A DNA stretch of 48,341 bases from Kaiparowitsia implicata GSE-PSE-MK54-09C (GTDB lineage: Bacteria; Cyanobacteriota; Cyanobacteriia; Elainellales; Elainellaceae), in NCBI GenBank assembly GCA_019359435.1, contig JAHHHI010000003.1, positions 1 through 48,341 of the forward strand, read 5' to 3'. Shown piece after piece: positions 33,456-42,418 of the stretch (position 1 is its first letter; every line of letters starts with the position of its first letter). Under the pieces are notes generated by a model, which saw nothing but the letters and a program-made list of their open reading frames with translations, searched no databases and was not told the DNA's origin. A program made the position numbers and the translations under genes.

Positions 33456-36400
33456 TTATCCCTGCACCAAAAAGTCCTGGGGATTCAGCCCCGGTGCCCC
33501 ATTGAGTGATGCAAACTGAGCACCCGCACCAAACCCCGCCTCACCTCGATTCTCGTTATAGAACAGATTGCCAGTTCCCTGGCTATACACAATTAACGCA
33601 CTGCCCTGGGCAGCAGCAGCATCGTTGCCCACCACTTCAAAATCTAGATCCGCAGACAAACCACCCCCAACCGCGCTCTGCAATTGTGAAAACGTGGTTT
33701 TGTCAAGCACCAACTTATCCGTACCCACCTCAAAATCCATCACCCAATCCAAACCCAAGTCTTCGCTTCTGAAGGCTCGGTTCGAGGCAAATACAAAGCT
33801 ATCAGCGCCAACCCCACCCATGAGGACATCACTGCCAGAGCCACCCACCAGCACATCGTTCCCCATGCCGCCCATCAGGGTGTCATCGCCCACGTTGCCA
33901 TACAGCACATCGTGGTCAGGGCCACCCCGCAGCAAGTCGTTGCCGCTCAGCCCATCAATCACATCATCCCCTCCCAGTCCGTTGATCACATCATTAGACA
34001 GCGCCAGCCCAGTCACGCTGTTGTTGAGATTGTTGAGGAAGGTGACTGTGTTGCGATTCCAGATGAAGGTCTGAGTGGAATCGGCATCAAAAACATCAAA
34101 GCTATCTTCAAACGTCGTCTCGTTGTCAAAAATGGTGTTGCCCAAATTAACGCTGGCGCCCGTATTGCGGCGCAGATTTTCGAGCAGCTCAAGCTGAAAG
34201 TTTGTCAGCACAACGGTTGTATCGACCACCCCATCAAAGGTGATGTGCAGGTCTGCGCCAGTTTGCGTTAGGCGCATGTTGCGTGCTACTAGCCCATCGC
34301 CACGAAAGCGAATCGTATCTATCTCCGCTAGGATAGGTGCCAAAGGACGCGCACCGCGCCCAACTCCCCCAAAGTCAGCGATTGTGGTGAGGCCGCTACC
34401 CGCAGTCACGTCAAAGATGAACTGCCCCCCTTTGCCTGAAAGCTGAATCGGTTCGCTAGGTTCATCGTCATTGAGGATGGTGATGGTTGCGGTGGTATCC
34501 TCGAGTTCTGCGTTTGTTGCGGCTGTCAGGCGCAAGCTAAAGGTTTCATCGGGTTCCATCAGCAGATCGCCCACCACCTCTACTGTGAGGGTTTGACTGA
34601 GGGGAGCACCGGGCAGGAAGGTGAGCGTGCCCGATACCGGAAGATAGTCGTTATCCCCAGCGGTGGCGGTGCCATCGTCAGTGGTGAAGGAGACTGTGAC
34701 CAATTCGGTGGTGGCGTCTGATAGCGTCACCGTGAAGTTGAGCGGTGTTGTGCCACTGTTGCCCTCGCTCACCTCTGCCGTGAGCGGAGAGAGAGAGACG
34801 GTCGGAAGGATGGGGATGATTTCTTCATCGTCGTTGAGGATGGTGATGGTTGCGGTGGTATCCTCGAGTTCTGCGTTTGTTGCGGCTGTCAGGCGCAAGC
34901 TAAAGGTTTCATCGGGTTCCATCAGCAGATCGCCCACCACCTCTACTGTGAGGGTTTGACTGAGGGGAGCACCGGGCAGGAAGGTGAGCGTACCCGATAC
35001 CGGAAGATAGTCGTTATCCCCAGCGGTGGCGGTGCCATCGTCAGTGGTGAAGGAGACTGTGACCGATTTGGTGGTGGCGTCTGATAGCGTCACCGTGAAG
35101 TTGAGCGGCGTTGTGCCACTGTTGCCCTCGCTCACCTCTGCCGTGAGCGGAGAGAGAGAGACGGTCGGAAGGATGGGGATGATTTCTTCATCGTCGTTGA
35201 GGATGATAGCTTCTGCGATAGTGTTTCCGGCGATCGCCCCCGATATCTCTGAAAGCTGCACCGTAAAGCGCTCGTCGGGTTCAACTTGAGTATCCCCGAC
35301 GACGGTCACCGTAATCTCCTGCGTCACCTCGCCAGGGCTAAAGGTCAGTGTGCCCGACGCAGGAACATAGTCATTGTCTACAGCCGTTGCGGTGCCATCT
35401 ACCGTCGTGAAGGCCACAGTAACCGGCTCCGCGCTGGGGTTCGACAAGCCCACCTGAAAGACGAATGGGGTCGCCCCCACATCGCCTTCTGGCAAGCTCA
35501 GAGTCAGCGGCGAAATTGAAACCGTGGGCACCGGGTCATCATTCAGAATGGTAAATGTCGTTGTGGTCTGGCTGCCCAGAGTTGCCCCGCCCGTGGGATT
35601 TTGCAACGCCAACCCAATCGTCTTGTCAGGCTCAAACACGGTATTGCCCACAATGGGCAACACGACCGATTGCAGCGTTTCACCCTCCTCAAAGGTGACA
35701 GTGAGGGGCAACGTGTTGACAAAATCATCACCGGGCGTAGCGCTACCCCCTGGCACATAGACCACGTCTACCGTCACAACGCCATCGCTACCGCCGACGC
35801 GCTCTAGGGTGGCCACTACCACCGGCTGCACGCCATCGTTCTCCTCTGGGGCGCTAAAGGCTGAGTTGAGGAAGGCGATCGCCCCGGGCTGAGTCAGCCG
35901 TTGCAGCTCTACTGCGCCGACATCCACCAGATCTCGGGCAATCCGATTAAACCCAGAGCCACGCTGATCGGTCGTGGAACCAGGGGGCACATTGGCATTT
36001 AATCCTCCATCGACTGCTGGATTCGTTAGGCTATCGACCAGCGCATGGGTAGGAGTGCGGCCGCCATTGTTCGTCAGCGGCCCAATCACTTCGCTGATAT
36101 TGCCCGTAAACCGTTCGTCATCACTAAAGGCACTTGCCGCAGTGCCGCTGCCCACCAGATTGCCACCGTTATTCACAATAGAATTAACGGCACCTACCAC
36201 GATATCTAGATCGGAATTGGTGTTGCCTGCCACTAGGCCATTGCCCACAGCCGTGCTGACGTTGGCATTGCCCACGGTCGCAATGCCGCTACCGTTGCCC
36301 ATTGACGAGGTATTGGCCGTCACAGTGCTATTGGTCAGCACCAAATTGCTGCCGTTAAAGATGCCGCCCCCCAAATTCGCCAGGTTGCCGCTAACCGTGC

Positions 36401-36908
36401 TGTTGCGGACAACCATATTGCCTGAATTTTGGATGCCACCCCCGTTAATCGCCGAATTATTGTTGAGAGTGCTGTGGGTAAGCGTCAGGGTTCCGACGTT
36501 GAAGATGCCGCCCCCATTCACGCTAGCCTGATTGCCCACAATATGCGTATCGCTGACCTCTAGCGTCCCCAGGTTAAACACAGCACCGCCATTTGAGCCA
36601 TTGCCCTGGGTAATGGTGAGGTTGCTGAGTTCAGCGCGAGCTGCTGATTCAATCCGAAAAATTCCGTCGTTATTATTGCCATCAATAATGACGGGAGCTG
36701 ATGTAGGCCCCACAATTGCAGTTGTGGCACCGTCTGTCAGAGTCATGATGCCCTGCGTCAGCGTGATGGTGTCGGGAGTGTCGTCCTCAAATACTGAGCC
36801 ACTGAACAGAATTAGATCCGCCCCAGAATTGGCGTTAGCTTGCTGAATAGCGGCACGCAGAGAACCAGGCCCGCTGTCGTTGGTGTTCGTAACAAGAAAG
36901 GTAGCCAT
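33456..36908 (-). CDS. large Calx-beta/RTX calcium-binding surface protein
   Basis: The 1150-residue protein has four regions. Residues 1-330 are a parallel beta-helix starting with FLVTNTNDSGPGSLRAAI and rich in GGGIFN/NSxxxGN turns. Four Calx-beta domains (about 345-820) follow, marked by SFTTDDGTATAGDNDY and EPDETFSL. Then comes a linker, and hemolysin-type nonapeptides (about 970-1025, GGxGxDxLxGG). It ends with a DFEVGTDKLVLD type I secretion tail. It probably leaves the cell by an ABC/type I system in a calcium-dependent form and serves as adhesin or surface layer component. No signal peptide and no transporter gene are nearby. Calx-beta domains 3 and 4 are near-identical. A strong terminator follows. 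Confidence 0.9.
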   Translation of the reverse strand: MATFLVTNTNDSGPGSLRAAIQQANANSGADLILFSGSVFEDDTPDTITLTQGIMTLTDGATTAIVGPTSAPVIIDGNNNDGIFRIESAARAELSNLTITQGNGSNGGAVFNLGTLEVSDTHIVGNQASVNGGGIFNVGTLTLTHSTLNNNSAINGGGIQNSGNMVVRNSTVSGNLANLGGGIFNGSNLVLTNSTVTANTSSMGNGSGIATVGNANVSTAVGNGLVAGNTNSDLDIVVGAVNSIVNNGGNLVGSGTAASAFSDDERFTGNISEVIGPLTNNGGRTPTHALVDSLTNPAVDGGLNANVPPGSTTDQRGSGFNRIARDLVDVGAVELQRLTQPGAIAFLNSAFSAPEENDGVQPVVVATLERVGGSDGVVTVDVVYVPGGSATPGDDFVNTLPLTVTFEEGETLQSVVLPIVGNTVFEPDKTIGLALQNPTGGATLGSQTTTTFTILNDDPVPTVSISPLTLSLPEGDVGATPFVFQVGLSNPSAEPVTVAFTTVDGTATAVDNDYVPASGTLTFSPGEVTQEITVTVVGDTQVEPDERFTVQLSEISGAIAGNTIAEAIILNDDEEIIPILPTVSLSPLTAEVSEGNSGTTPLNFTVTLSDATTKSVTVSFTTDDGTATAGDNDYLPVSGTLTFLPGAPLSQTLTVEVVGDLLMEPDETFSLRLTAATNAELEDTTATITILNDDEEIIPILPTVSLSPLTAEVSEGNSGTTPLNFTVTLSDATTELVTVSFTTDDGTATAGDNDYLPVSGTLTFLPGAPLSQTLTVEVVGDLLMEPDETFSLRLTAATNAELEDTTATITILNDDEPSEPIQLSGKGGQFIFDVTAGSGLTTIADFGGVGRGARPLAPILAEIDTIRFRGDGLVARNMRLTQTGADLHITFDGVVDTTVVLTNFQLELLENLRRNTGASVNLGNTIFDNETTFEDSFDVFDADSTQTFIWNRNTVTFLNNLNNSVTGLALSNDVINGLGGDDVIDGLSGNDLLRGGPDHDVLYGNVGDDTLMGGMGNDVLVGGSGSDVLMGGVGADSFVFASNRAFRSEDLGLDWVMDFEVGTDKLVLDKTTFSQLQSAVGGGLSADLDFEVVGNDAAAAQGSALIVYSQGTGNLFYNENRGEAGFGAGAQFASLNGAPGLNPQDFLVQG
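34466..35191 (-). repeat. two near-identical 363-bp repeats (Calx-beta units)
   Basis: The segment from about 34466-34828 recurs at 34829-35191 with a 363-bp (121-codon) period. I see only a handful of base differences, e.g. ELVTVSF in one copy and KSVTVSF in the other. The unit boundaries are approximate. It is a recent in-frame duplication inside the RTX gene. Confidence 0.92.
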
Positions 36909-37951
36909 TGAGAATTTAGGAAGGCAATGTAGAGGACAGGGAACTAACAGATTGACTCAGAACAGATCGACTCAGACAGTACGCGCAGCACTGCCAACTG
37001 ATGATAAGGCGCAATAATAAGGACTAGCCAAAATATCCTGATTGATTCTCTGATGGATCTATTGGCGTAACGGTGAGTTTTGAGACAGGTGTCTAAATAC
37101 TCATTATTCGCCTACCATCCATAACATCAAGGCTGGAATGTACCGACTGACTTCTTCATAGCAAAAGTACACCACCCTGAAACACTACCCAGCCCCCTTG
37201 GTGATAGAGAGCCAGAAGACGATTGAACAGGCAAGGATGCGGGGGCGATCGCCCCTCGCTTCTTTAATCAATCAGGCGATTCCAGACATAGCAAAATTAG
37301 AGAAACTGATGCTGGGATCGCCATGCGACTATTAGAAAAACCGTTAGATACCCATCAGAAAGACATCAGATACCCATCAGAAATACAGACAAAGTGTAGA
37401 TGCCAAAGCCCATCGGCCTACTTCTATATCCACAGCGCTAACGCTATGACCGGAGCAGGTTTAAATCAGCTTCAGATAAGATTTATGTCACACCCATTAC
37501 CAAACACAGCAGAAAAAGCCCATTCGCTAACGCGTTAGACCTTTCAACGAGGCAAATTGAACCAGCAAGTTGAAGGCGTAACTCAGGTTTGGATCAACAC
37601 CTCTTACTTGCGTAAGTTCACTTAGTTACGTGATACCAAACTTACTGAGGCTACACGCATTTTTGATATTTTCTTCACGCAATCTTTATTTTGAGATGAA
37701 TGCTCTATATAGTCTTGCGAGTCGCTAGAGAGAAATTCTCACTCCCTGCATTGGACATCTATCCGACCGCTCTAAAACCACTCCCCTTAAAAATCTCCAA
37801 CGTGAGGCAGGGAGTCACCGTCAGACCGAATTAACATCAGTTTGGATAAGCTACAACCCTCTTAACCCGAGCTAGCGTTCGCGTGCCCTGTATTGCTGGA
37901 TGGCTGGGAAAATCCTCATCCCCTCAGGATGCCCGTCTGGGGACGCCTCGA
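36909..37951. other. 1.04-kb intergenic region, no supported gene
   Basis: The left end should carry the RTX gene promoter. A 71-codon frame at 37323-37538 has no ribosome-binding site or family. Small structures seen: a 16-bp direct repeat AGATACCCATCAGAAA at 37346 and 37368, a perfect palindrome CTAACGCGTTAG at 37527-37538, and an inverted pair ACTCCCTGC/GCAGGGAGT at 37741-37749 and 37807-37815. The last could be a terminator-like or regulatory structure. Nothing more is evident. Confidence 0.5.
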
Positions 37952-39025
37952 TTAGGAATGGGGCTCGGCTGCTGCCGCTGCATCCGTGTCGTCTTTACCC
38001 TGCATCGCCTTTAGATCAAACAGTCCAATCATCACGCCTGCAATCGGAATGGACAAAAACACCCCCACTAGTCCAGCCACCCGCGCACCAACTAGCAGCG
38101 CAAAAAACATCACCACTGGGTTGATGTTGAGCGATCCCTGCATAATGCGGGGCAGCAGCAAGTTTTCTTCTACCTGCTGTAGCACAATGCACACCGCGAT
38201 CACTTTGACGCTGAATACAACCCCTTGGGGCAGCAAAATTAGCCCCGCCAATGTAATGCCCAAGGTCGCCCCAATGCCGGGGATCAGGTCAAACAGCCCT
38301 ACAATAACCGCTAGCACTAGGGGAAACGGCACCTGCAACAGCAGAAAAAGCAGCAGCGCCGACAGCCCAAAAAATAGAGATAGCAGCAATCGTCCCCAAA
38401 AGAAGCCTAAGAAGTTTTGCTGAATGGCGATCGCCACGCGATCTCGATAGGCTTCGGGCAACGCTCGCAGCAGCAGTCGCCACAGCCGTTGCCCATCTAG
38501 CAGCATAAAAAAGGCAATCACGGTGATAAAGATCAGATTCACTAGATTGCTGGCTACGCTTTGCACCGCGCCTAGTCCCACCGCAATGCCTGCCAGCACT
38601 TGATCCCGCACCTGTTCTTCAATGGTGCTCAGGTCAATATCAATATTCCACCGTTCAAACAACTGCTGCAGCCCATCAATCACAGACACGCCTACTTCAG
38701 CCAGACCCGAAGATTCAGCATCTAACTGTTGCGCCTGCGACAGCAACGCCAGCCCAAAAGTTGCAACCAGGCCAAGTACCACTAAAAGCGTGATCCCAGA
38801 AACCACCAGCACCGCTGCGCTATGGGGCATAAACCGGGTCAGCCACCGGACTGGGTAGTGCAGCAGAAACGCCAACACCGCTGCAAAAATAAAGATAATC
38901 AACACAGATTCAAAGTAGGCCAAGACTTGGGTCACGGCCCAAGCCAGCGCTGCCAGCAGCACATAGCGAACCAGCTTTGAATTATCCAGATGATTCCAAG
39001 CTTGTTGGAATTTAGACTCACTCAT
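37952..39025 (-). CDS. AI-2E family (UPF0118/PerM) membrane transporter
   Basis: The 357-residue integral membrane protein belongs to the AI-2E transporter superfamily (YdiK/TqsA/PerM, also UPF0118). Eight or so hydrophobic segments, the central amphipathic insert (residues ~110-160), and the C-terminal GLFDLIPGIGATLGI and LVGARVAGLVGVFLSIPIAGV segments are characteristic. Members export small molecules or act as cation/H+ antiporters; the substrate here is unknown. The last residues are Asp/Ala-rich. The ATG at 39025 follows a GGAAGGGGAAAGGGG-like purine-poor context on the opposite strand, so no firm RBS claim. It is divergent from the SDR gene. Confidence 0.9.
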   Translation of the reverse strand: MSESKFQQAWNHLDNSKLVRYVLLAALAWAVTQVLAYFESVLIIFIFAAVLAFLLHYPVRWLTRFMPHSAAVLVVSGITLLVVLGLVATFGLALLSQAQQLDAESSGLAEVGVSVIDGLQQLFERWNIDIDLSTIEEQVRDQVLAGIAVGLGAVQSVASNLVNLIFITVIAFFMLLDGQRLWRLLLRALPEAYRDRVAIAIQQNFLGFFWGRLLLSLFFGLSALLLFLLLQVPFPLVLAVIVGLFDLIPGIGATLGITLAGLILLPQGVVFSVKVIAVCIVLQQVEENLLLPRIMQGSLNINPVVMFFALLVGARVAGLVGVFLSIPIAGVMIGLFDLKAMQGKDDTDAAAAAEPHS

Positions 39026-39507
39026 GGGAAGGGGAAAGGGGCTGTTGCGAGTCCACTTACTATAGCGCTCGCGGGCTGGCTAGTTTTGTGTAGAGTGACT
39101 TGTGTAGATCAATAGATCAACCACCGGCATCACTCTGCATGACTAGGATATTGCTATTGGTTATGACACGCAGTTGAGAGAAGCTCAACCCCCCCAAGTT
39201 GGGATGATGTCCTATACGATGCCCTACGCATAGAGCCAATTTGATGTCTTCCTAGAGATAGGTGCATTGCAACGGCTGGCTTGTTAGCCTTCAACCAGAT
39301 AATTTTTGTGCGGCTTATAGGAAATGTGTTGCAGCCATCCACGCAATTGAGGTCAATACGCCGACAATATACCCAATCCGACCAACCCGAATAGTGCCGA
39401 ACAGGGTGAGCTAAGCAGGCCCGCGTAAATGAGCAACGGTGAAGCGGTGAATAGTGCTATTGAGATAGTGCTAGCCAAGAATAACTTGAAATGAGGCAAC
39501 GCGATTT
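39026..39507. other. 482-bp divergent intergenic region
   Basis: It separates the divergently transcribed AI-2E permease and SDR genes and must contain both promoters. No open frame, tRNA-like fold or strong inverted repeat was found by eye. Confidence 0.45.
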
Positions 39508-40317
39508 ATGAAAGGGCTAAAGGGCAAAACCGCGCTGGTGACTGGGGCCACGTCGGGCATTGGTCAGGCGATCGCCATTCGACTCGCTGAGGAGGGGTGC
39601 AACGTAGCAATCAACTATCGGGGCGACCCAGAAAAAGCAGAAGATACGCTAGAGCAGGCCATGAAGCGCGCCTGTGATGGCATTGAAGCCTGCGGCGTGA
39701 CAGCGTTTCCGGTGCAGGGCGATGTCTCTAAGGAGAGCGACATTGTGGCGATGGTGCAGGCCGTCGTCGACAAGTTTGGCAGCGTTGACATTTTGATTAA
39801 CAACGCTGGGGTGCAGTCCGAAGTGCCCTCCCACGAGCTAGAAGCCGATGAGGTCGATCGCGTGTTGGGCATTAACCTGCGCGGGTCGTTTCTCTGTGCG
39901 CGCGAAACCATCAAACACCTGCTGACGCAGCAGCGTTCAGGGGTGATCATCAACGTCTCTAGCGTGCATGAGCGCATTCCCCGCCCTCGCTATGTGACCT
40001 ATTCCATGAGTAAGTTTGGCATGCAGGGCATGACCCAAACCTTGGCGTTGGAGTATGCAGATCGCGGCATTCGGGTAAATGCGATCGCCCCCGGCGCTAC
40101 GATTACCCCCATCAACGACGCTTGGACAGAAGACCCCGAGAAGCAGGCAGAAGTTGAAAGCCACATTCCAATGGGGCGGGCAGGCACCTCAGAAGAGATG
40201 GCGTCAGCCGTGGTATTTTTGGCATCAGACGATGCCTCCTATGTCACTGGGCAAACGCTGTTTATTGACGGTGGTCTAACGCTTTACGCCGACTTTCAAG
40301 AGCCTTGGTCGGCCTAG
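39508..40317 (+). CDS. short-chain dehydrogenase/reductase (glucose 1-dehydrogenase-like)
   Basis: The 269-residue protein is a classical SDR: NAD(P)-binding TGATSGIG at the start, NNAG at about residue 97, the catalytic Ser in INVSSVHE, the YxxxK pair in YVTYSMSKFG, and the IAPGATITP loop. GDVSKESDIVAM and the overall length match the glucose 1-dehydrogenase group, which oxidises beta-D-glucose to gluconolactone. Assignment to glucose is tentative because SDR specificity is hard to read. The TAG stop is part of CTAG at the left end of a MITE-like element. Downstream on the same strand are PLD, GH63 and GAPDH genes, so a link with sugar metabolism is plausible. Confidence 0.87.
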   Translation: MKGLKGKTALVTGATSGIGQAIAIRLAEEGCNVAINYRGDPEKAEDTLEQAMKRACDGIEACGVTAFPVQGDVSKESDIVAMVQAVVDKFGSVDILINNAGVQSEVPSHELEADEVDRVLGINLRGSFLCARETIKHLLTQQRSGVIINVSSVHERIPRPRYVTYSMSKFGMQGMTQTLALEYADRGIRVNAIAPGATITPINDAWTEDPEKQAEVESHIPMGRAGTSEEMASAVVFLASDDASYVTGQTLFIDGGLTLYADFQEPWSA

Positions 40318-40444
40318 GGCGTGTCATCAATTCCGACCAAAAGCCTTGTGCTATGAGCGTTGCCACGCCTGATCCAAAAAACAGACTAGGGGCTGTGACC
40401 CTTCATTTCTGGGCCATTAGCGGCTAATTGATGACAGCCCCTAG
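40314..40444. mobile_element. MITE-like element with CTAG-GG termini
   Basis: A ~131-bp segment is bounded by CTAGGGCGTGTCATCAATT at left and the inverse of CTAGGGGCTGTCATCAATT at right (17 of 19 positions match). A further direct copy of CTAGGGGCTGT lies inside at 40386-40396. It encodes nothing. The left terminus also matches 31080-31100 over 21 bases and resembles the IS5-type end at 48155. CTAG at both ends may be the target duplication. Its left end supplies the SDR stop codon. Confidence 0.8.
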
Positions 40445-40504
40445 CGCTGTTCCGGCAATTCTCGCCTCTGTATTATTCTGAATTGTTCTGGATTACCGAT
40501 CGCC

Positions 40505-42103
40505 ATGCCTGCAAAATCTGCCCGTTTCTCTGGCTCACCCCGCCCACCCAAACGTGCCAAGCCTCGGCCCAAGCGTTGGTCTAATCTGCTGGGTTGGCTA
40601 CTGGGGGGCACGGCTGTTGCACTCCTGCTGCCGATGGGGCTGCTGTATCTGCGTGGGGCCTTCCGCGAAGCAGTGGTTTACGACTTGACGAATGTGCCCG
40701 CGGTCGATGATTCTCGGTTTCCTATAACCGTGATGGGGTTGGCCGATGCGATGCCCACGGCAGGCGTGATGACTGGGTTTTGGGTAGAGGCCGACGCGAT
40801 TTATGCAGCGCGGAATGACGCGATCGCCCAAGCGCAACAGTCCATTCAGTACGAAACCTACTATATGACGCCAGGTCGCCGGGCGGATGACTTTGCTGCA
40901 GCGCTGTCCGAGCGATCGCAAGCGGGTGTATCGGTGCAAATGCTGGTAGACGCCTACGGCACCGACGATATGCCGGACGACTATTGGCAACGGTTGCGGA
41001 ATGCGGGTGTGGAAGTGCGTTTTTTCCGTGAGTTTGACTGGAAAGCGCCAACCGACTACAACTCACGAACCCATCGCAAGCTGCTGATTCTAGATGGGCA
41101 GCAAGTGCTGTTAGGAGGGGCGGGGGCATCAGACCAGTGGGATGGCGACTCTGAGATTGACGACGTAGCACCCTGGCTGGATTTTGAAGTGAGCTATGAA
41201 GGGGCGATCGCCCGCTTGCTTCAGGGGCAGTTCTGGCAAAACTGGGCCTATGAGGGGGGCTCGGTGGATGTGTCTGACGTTTGGATGCCGGAGGCACTTG
41301 AGGACGCAGAACCTTTTGCGGATCCTTTTTTAGATTTATCCGCTCAATCTGCTGCTGAGGATACTAATCCCAACGCAGAGAATGCAGCAGGTGACACTGA
41401 GACGGAAGCAGTCGCAAATCCTGAAAACCCTGAATTCTCAGATTCCCTTGACACGGTTAATAACGCTGATGCAGATAACTTAGCTAATGATGCAGTGGAT
41501 GAGTTAGATTCTGAGTCGGTAGATGCATCTGATGATAGTCCTAGCAATTCTGTAACGCCTCTTTATGTAACCGACAACACCTCAGCGTTGAATGAATCTA
41601 CGGTGAGGCTGCTAGCGCTAACGCACATAGCTGCGGCCAATGAACGGCTGTGGCTGGGCAGCCCCTATTTTGTGCCTGATGCTAGCACGCGTGAGGCGTT
41701 GATGGCTGCGCGCGAGCGGGGTGTGGATGTGCGGGTGCTAACCATGAGTGAAAAAAACGACAAGCCGCTGGTGCACTATGCCTCGCGAGTGCTCTATGGC
41801 GAGTTGCTGGCGGCAGGCGTCACCATTTGCGAATATCAGCCCAGCATGATGCATGCCAAAATGACCCTGGTGGATGACGGTTGGGTGAGTACGGGCAGCG
41901 CTAATTTTGATCCCCGCAGCTACTTCCACAATGATGAGCTGAACGTGTCTACCGCTCATCCCCAACTGGTGGCATCGGTGGAGCAGTTTTTTGCCGATGC
42001 ACAAGAGCAAAGCAATTGCCCCAGCTATGAAGAATGGCGCGAACGATCGCTCTGGGAACGTATTCAAGGACGGTTCGCGCTGGCGTTTAAGGATTTGATG
42101 TAG
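40505..42103 (+). CDS. phospholipase D/cardiolipin-synthase-like protein
   Basis: The 532-residue protein begins with a basic stretch and one membrane helix (LGWLLGGTAVALLLPMGLLYL), then a PLD-type body with two HKD motifs: HRKLLILD (with SRT before it) and HAKMTLVDDGWVSTGSANFD. Members of this fold make cardiolipin or hydrolyse phospholipids at membranes. Between the two motifs is an unusual acidic low-complexity insert (about residues 260-345, rich in Asp, Glu, Ala, Asn and Ser) that would form a flexible loop. The ATG at 40505 is 61 bp past the MITE-like element. It is followed by GH63 after 315 bp. Confidence 0.9.
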   Translation: MPAKSARFSGSPRPPKRAKPRPKRWSNLLGWLLGGTAVALLLPMGLLYLRGAFREAVVYDLTNVPAVDDSRFPITVMGLADAMPTAGVMTGFWVEADAIYAARNDAIAQAQQSIQYETYYMTPGRRADDFAAALSERSQAGVSVQMLVDAYGTDDMPDDYWQRLRNAGVEVRFFREFDWKAPTDYNSRTHRKLLILDGQQVLLGGAGASDQWDGDSEIDDVAPWLDFEVSYEGAIARLLQGQFWQNWAYEGGSVDVSDVWMPEALEDAEPFADPFLDLSAQSAAEDTNPNAENAAGDTETEAVANPENPEFSDSLDTVNNADADNLANDAVDELDSESVDASDDSPSNSVTPLYVTDNTSALNESTVRLLALTHIAAANERLWLGSPYFVPDASTREALMAARERGVDVRVLTMSEKNDKPLVHYASRVLYGELLAAGVTICEYQPSMMHAKMTLVDDGWVSTGSANFDPRSYFHNDELNVSTAHPQLVASVEQFFADAQEQSNCPSYEEWRERSLWERIQGRFALAFKDLM

Positions 42104-42418
42104 GGAAGGCGATCGCGCTCTTGTATTCGTTCAACGTTCATTCAGATGGTGTATTGCGTATTAATTATGCTGATGCGGTAAGTTCCATTCAACTCCATTC
42201 AACAACAATATCTCTTGCTGAGAAGTTGCAGTTGCAAGCATGAGCCAACGCGTATAATGTTGTGTGGTCGTCATGGCAATCATTTCTACTATTTTGAATT
42301 CATTGATACGTGATACTTAGATGATGATTGGGTGGAATAATTGCTGCGTCTTTACTCCACCCAATCATTCCCCATCTAAATTATCTATTCATTTACCTGC
42401 TGCTATTGAGGAACGGTC
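42104..42418. other. intergenic region between PLD and GH63 genes with a long hairpin
   Basis: The 315-bp region holds the 13-bp stem at 42324-42368 (listed separately) and otherwise no supported gene. It should contain the GH63 promoter. Confidence 0.5.
42324..42368 (+). promoter_or_regulatory. 13-bp stem-loop ahead of the GH63 gene
   Basis: ATGATTGGGTGGA (42324-42336) pairs perfectly with TCCACCCAATCAT (42356-42368) across a 19-nt loop. TTAGATG and CATCTAA outside the stem allow further pairing. It ends 50 bp before the GH63 ATG. It may terminate the PLD transcript, control the GH63 leader, or be a short inverted-repeat element; no T run follows. Confidence 0.6.

Noticed and set aside
33840-35191. 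CRISPR-like repetition in the RTX gene
   Set aside because: Repeats are coding (363-bp Calx-beta units and Gly/Asp nonapeptides) with no unique spacers.
35974-36846. 185- and 104-codon plus-strand frames within the RTX gene
   Set aside because: Antisense shadows made of repetitive Leu/Pro/Thr runs mirroring the beta-helix repeats.
37323-37538. 71-codon frame in the 1-kb gap before the AI-2E gene
   Set aside because: Contains two copies of a short DNA repeat, lacks a ribosome-binding site and shows no protein-like pattern.
39026-39507. Possible tRNA or small RNA in the divergent spacer
   Set aside because: No cloverleaf with a T-loop GTTCRANNC-like match or strong hairpin could be found by eye.
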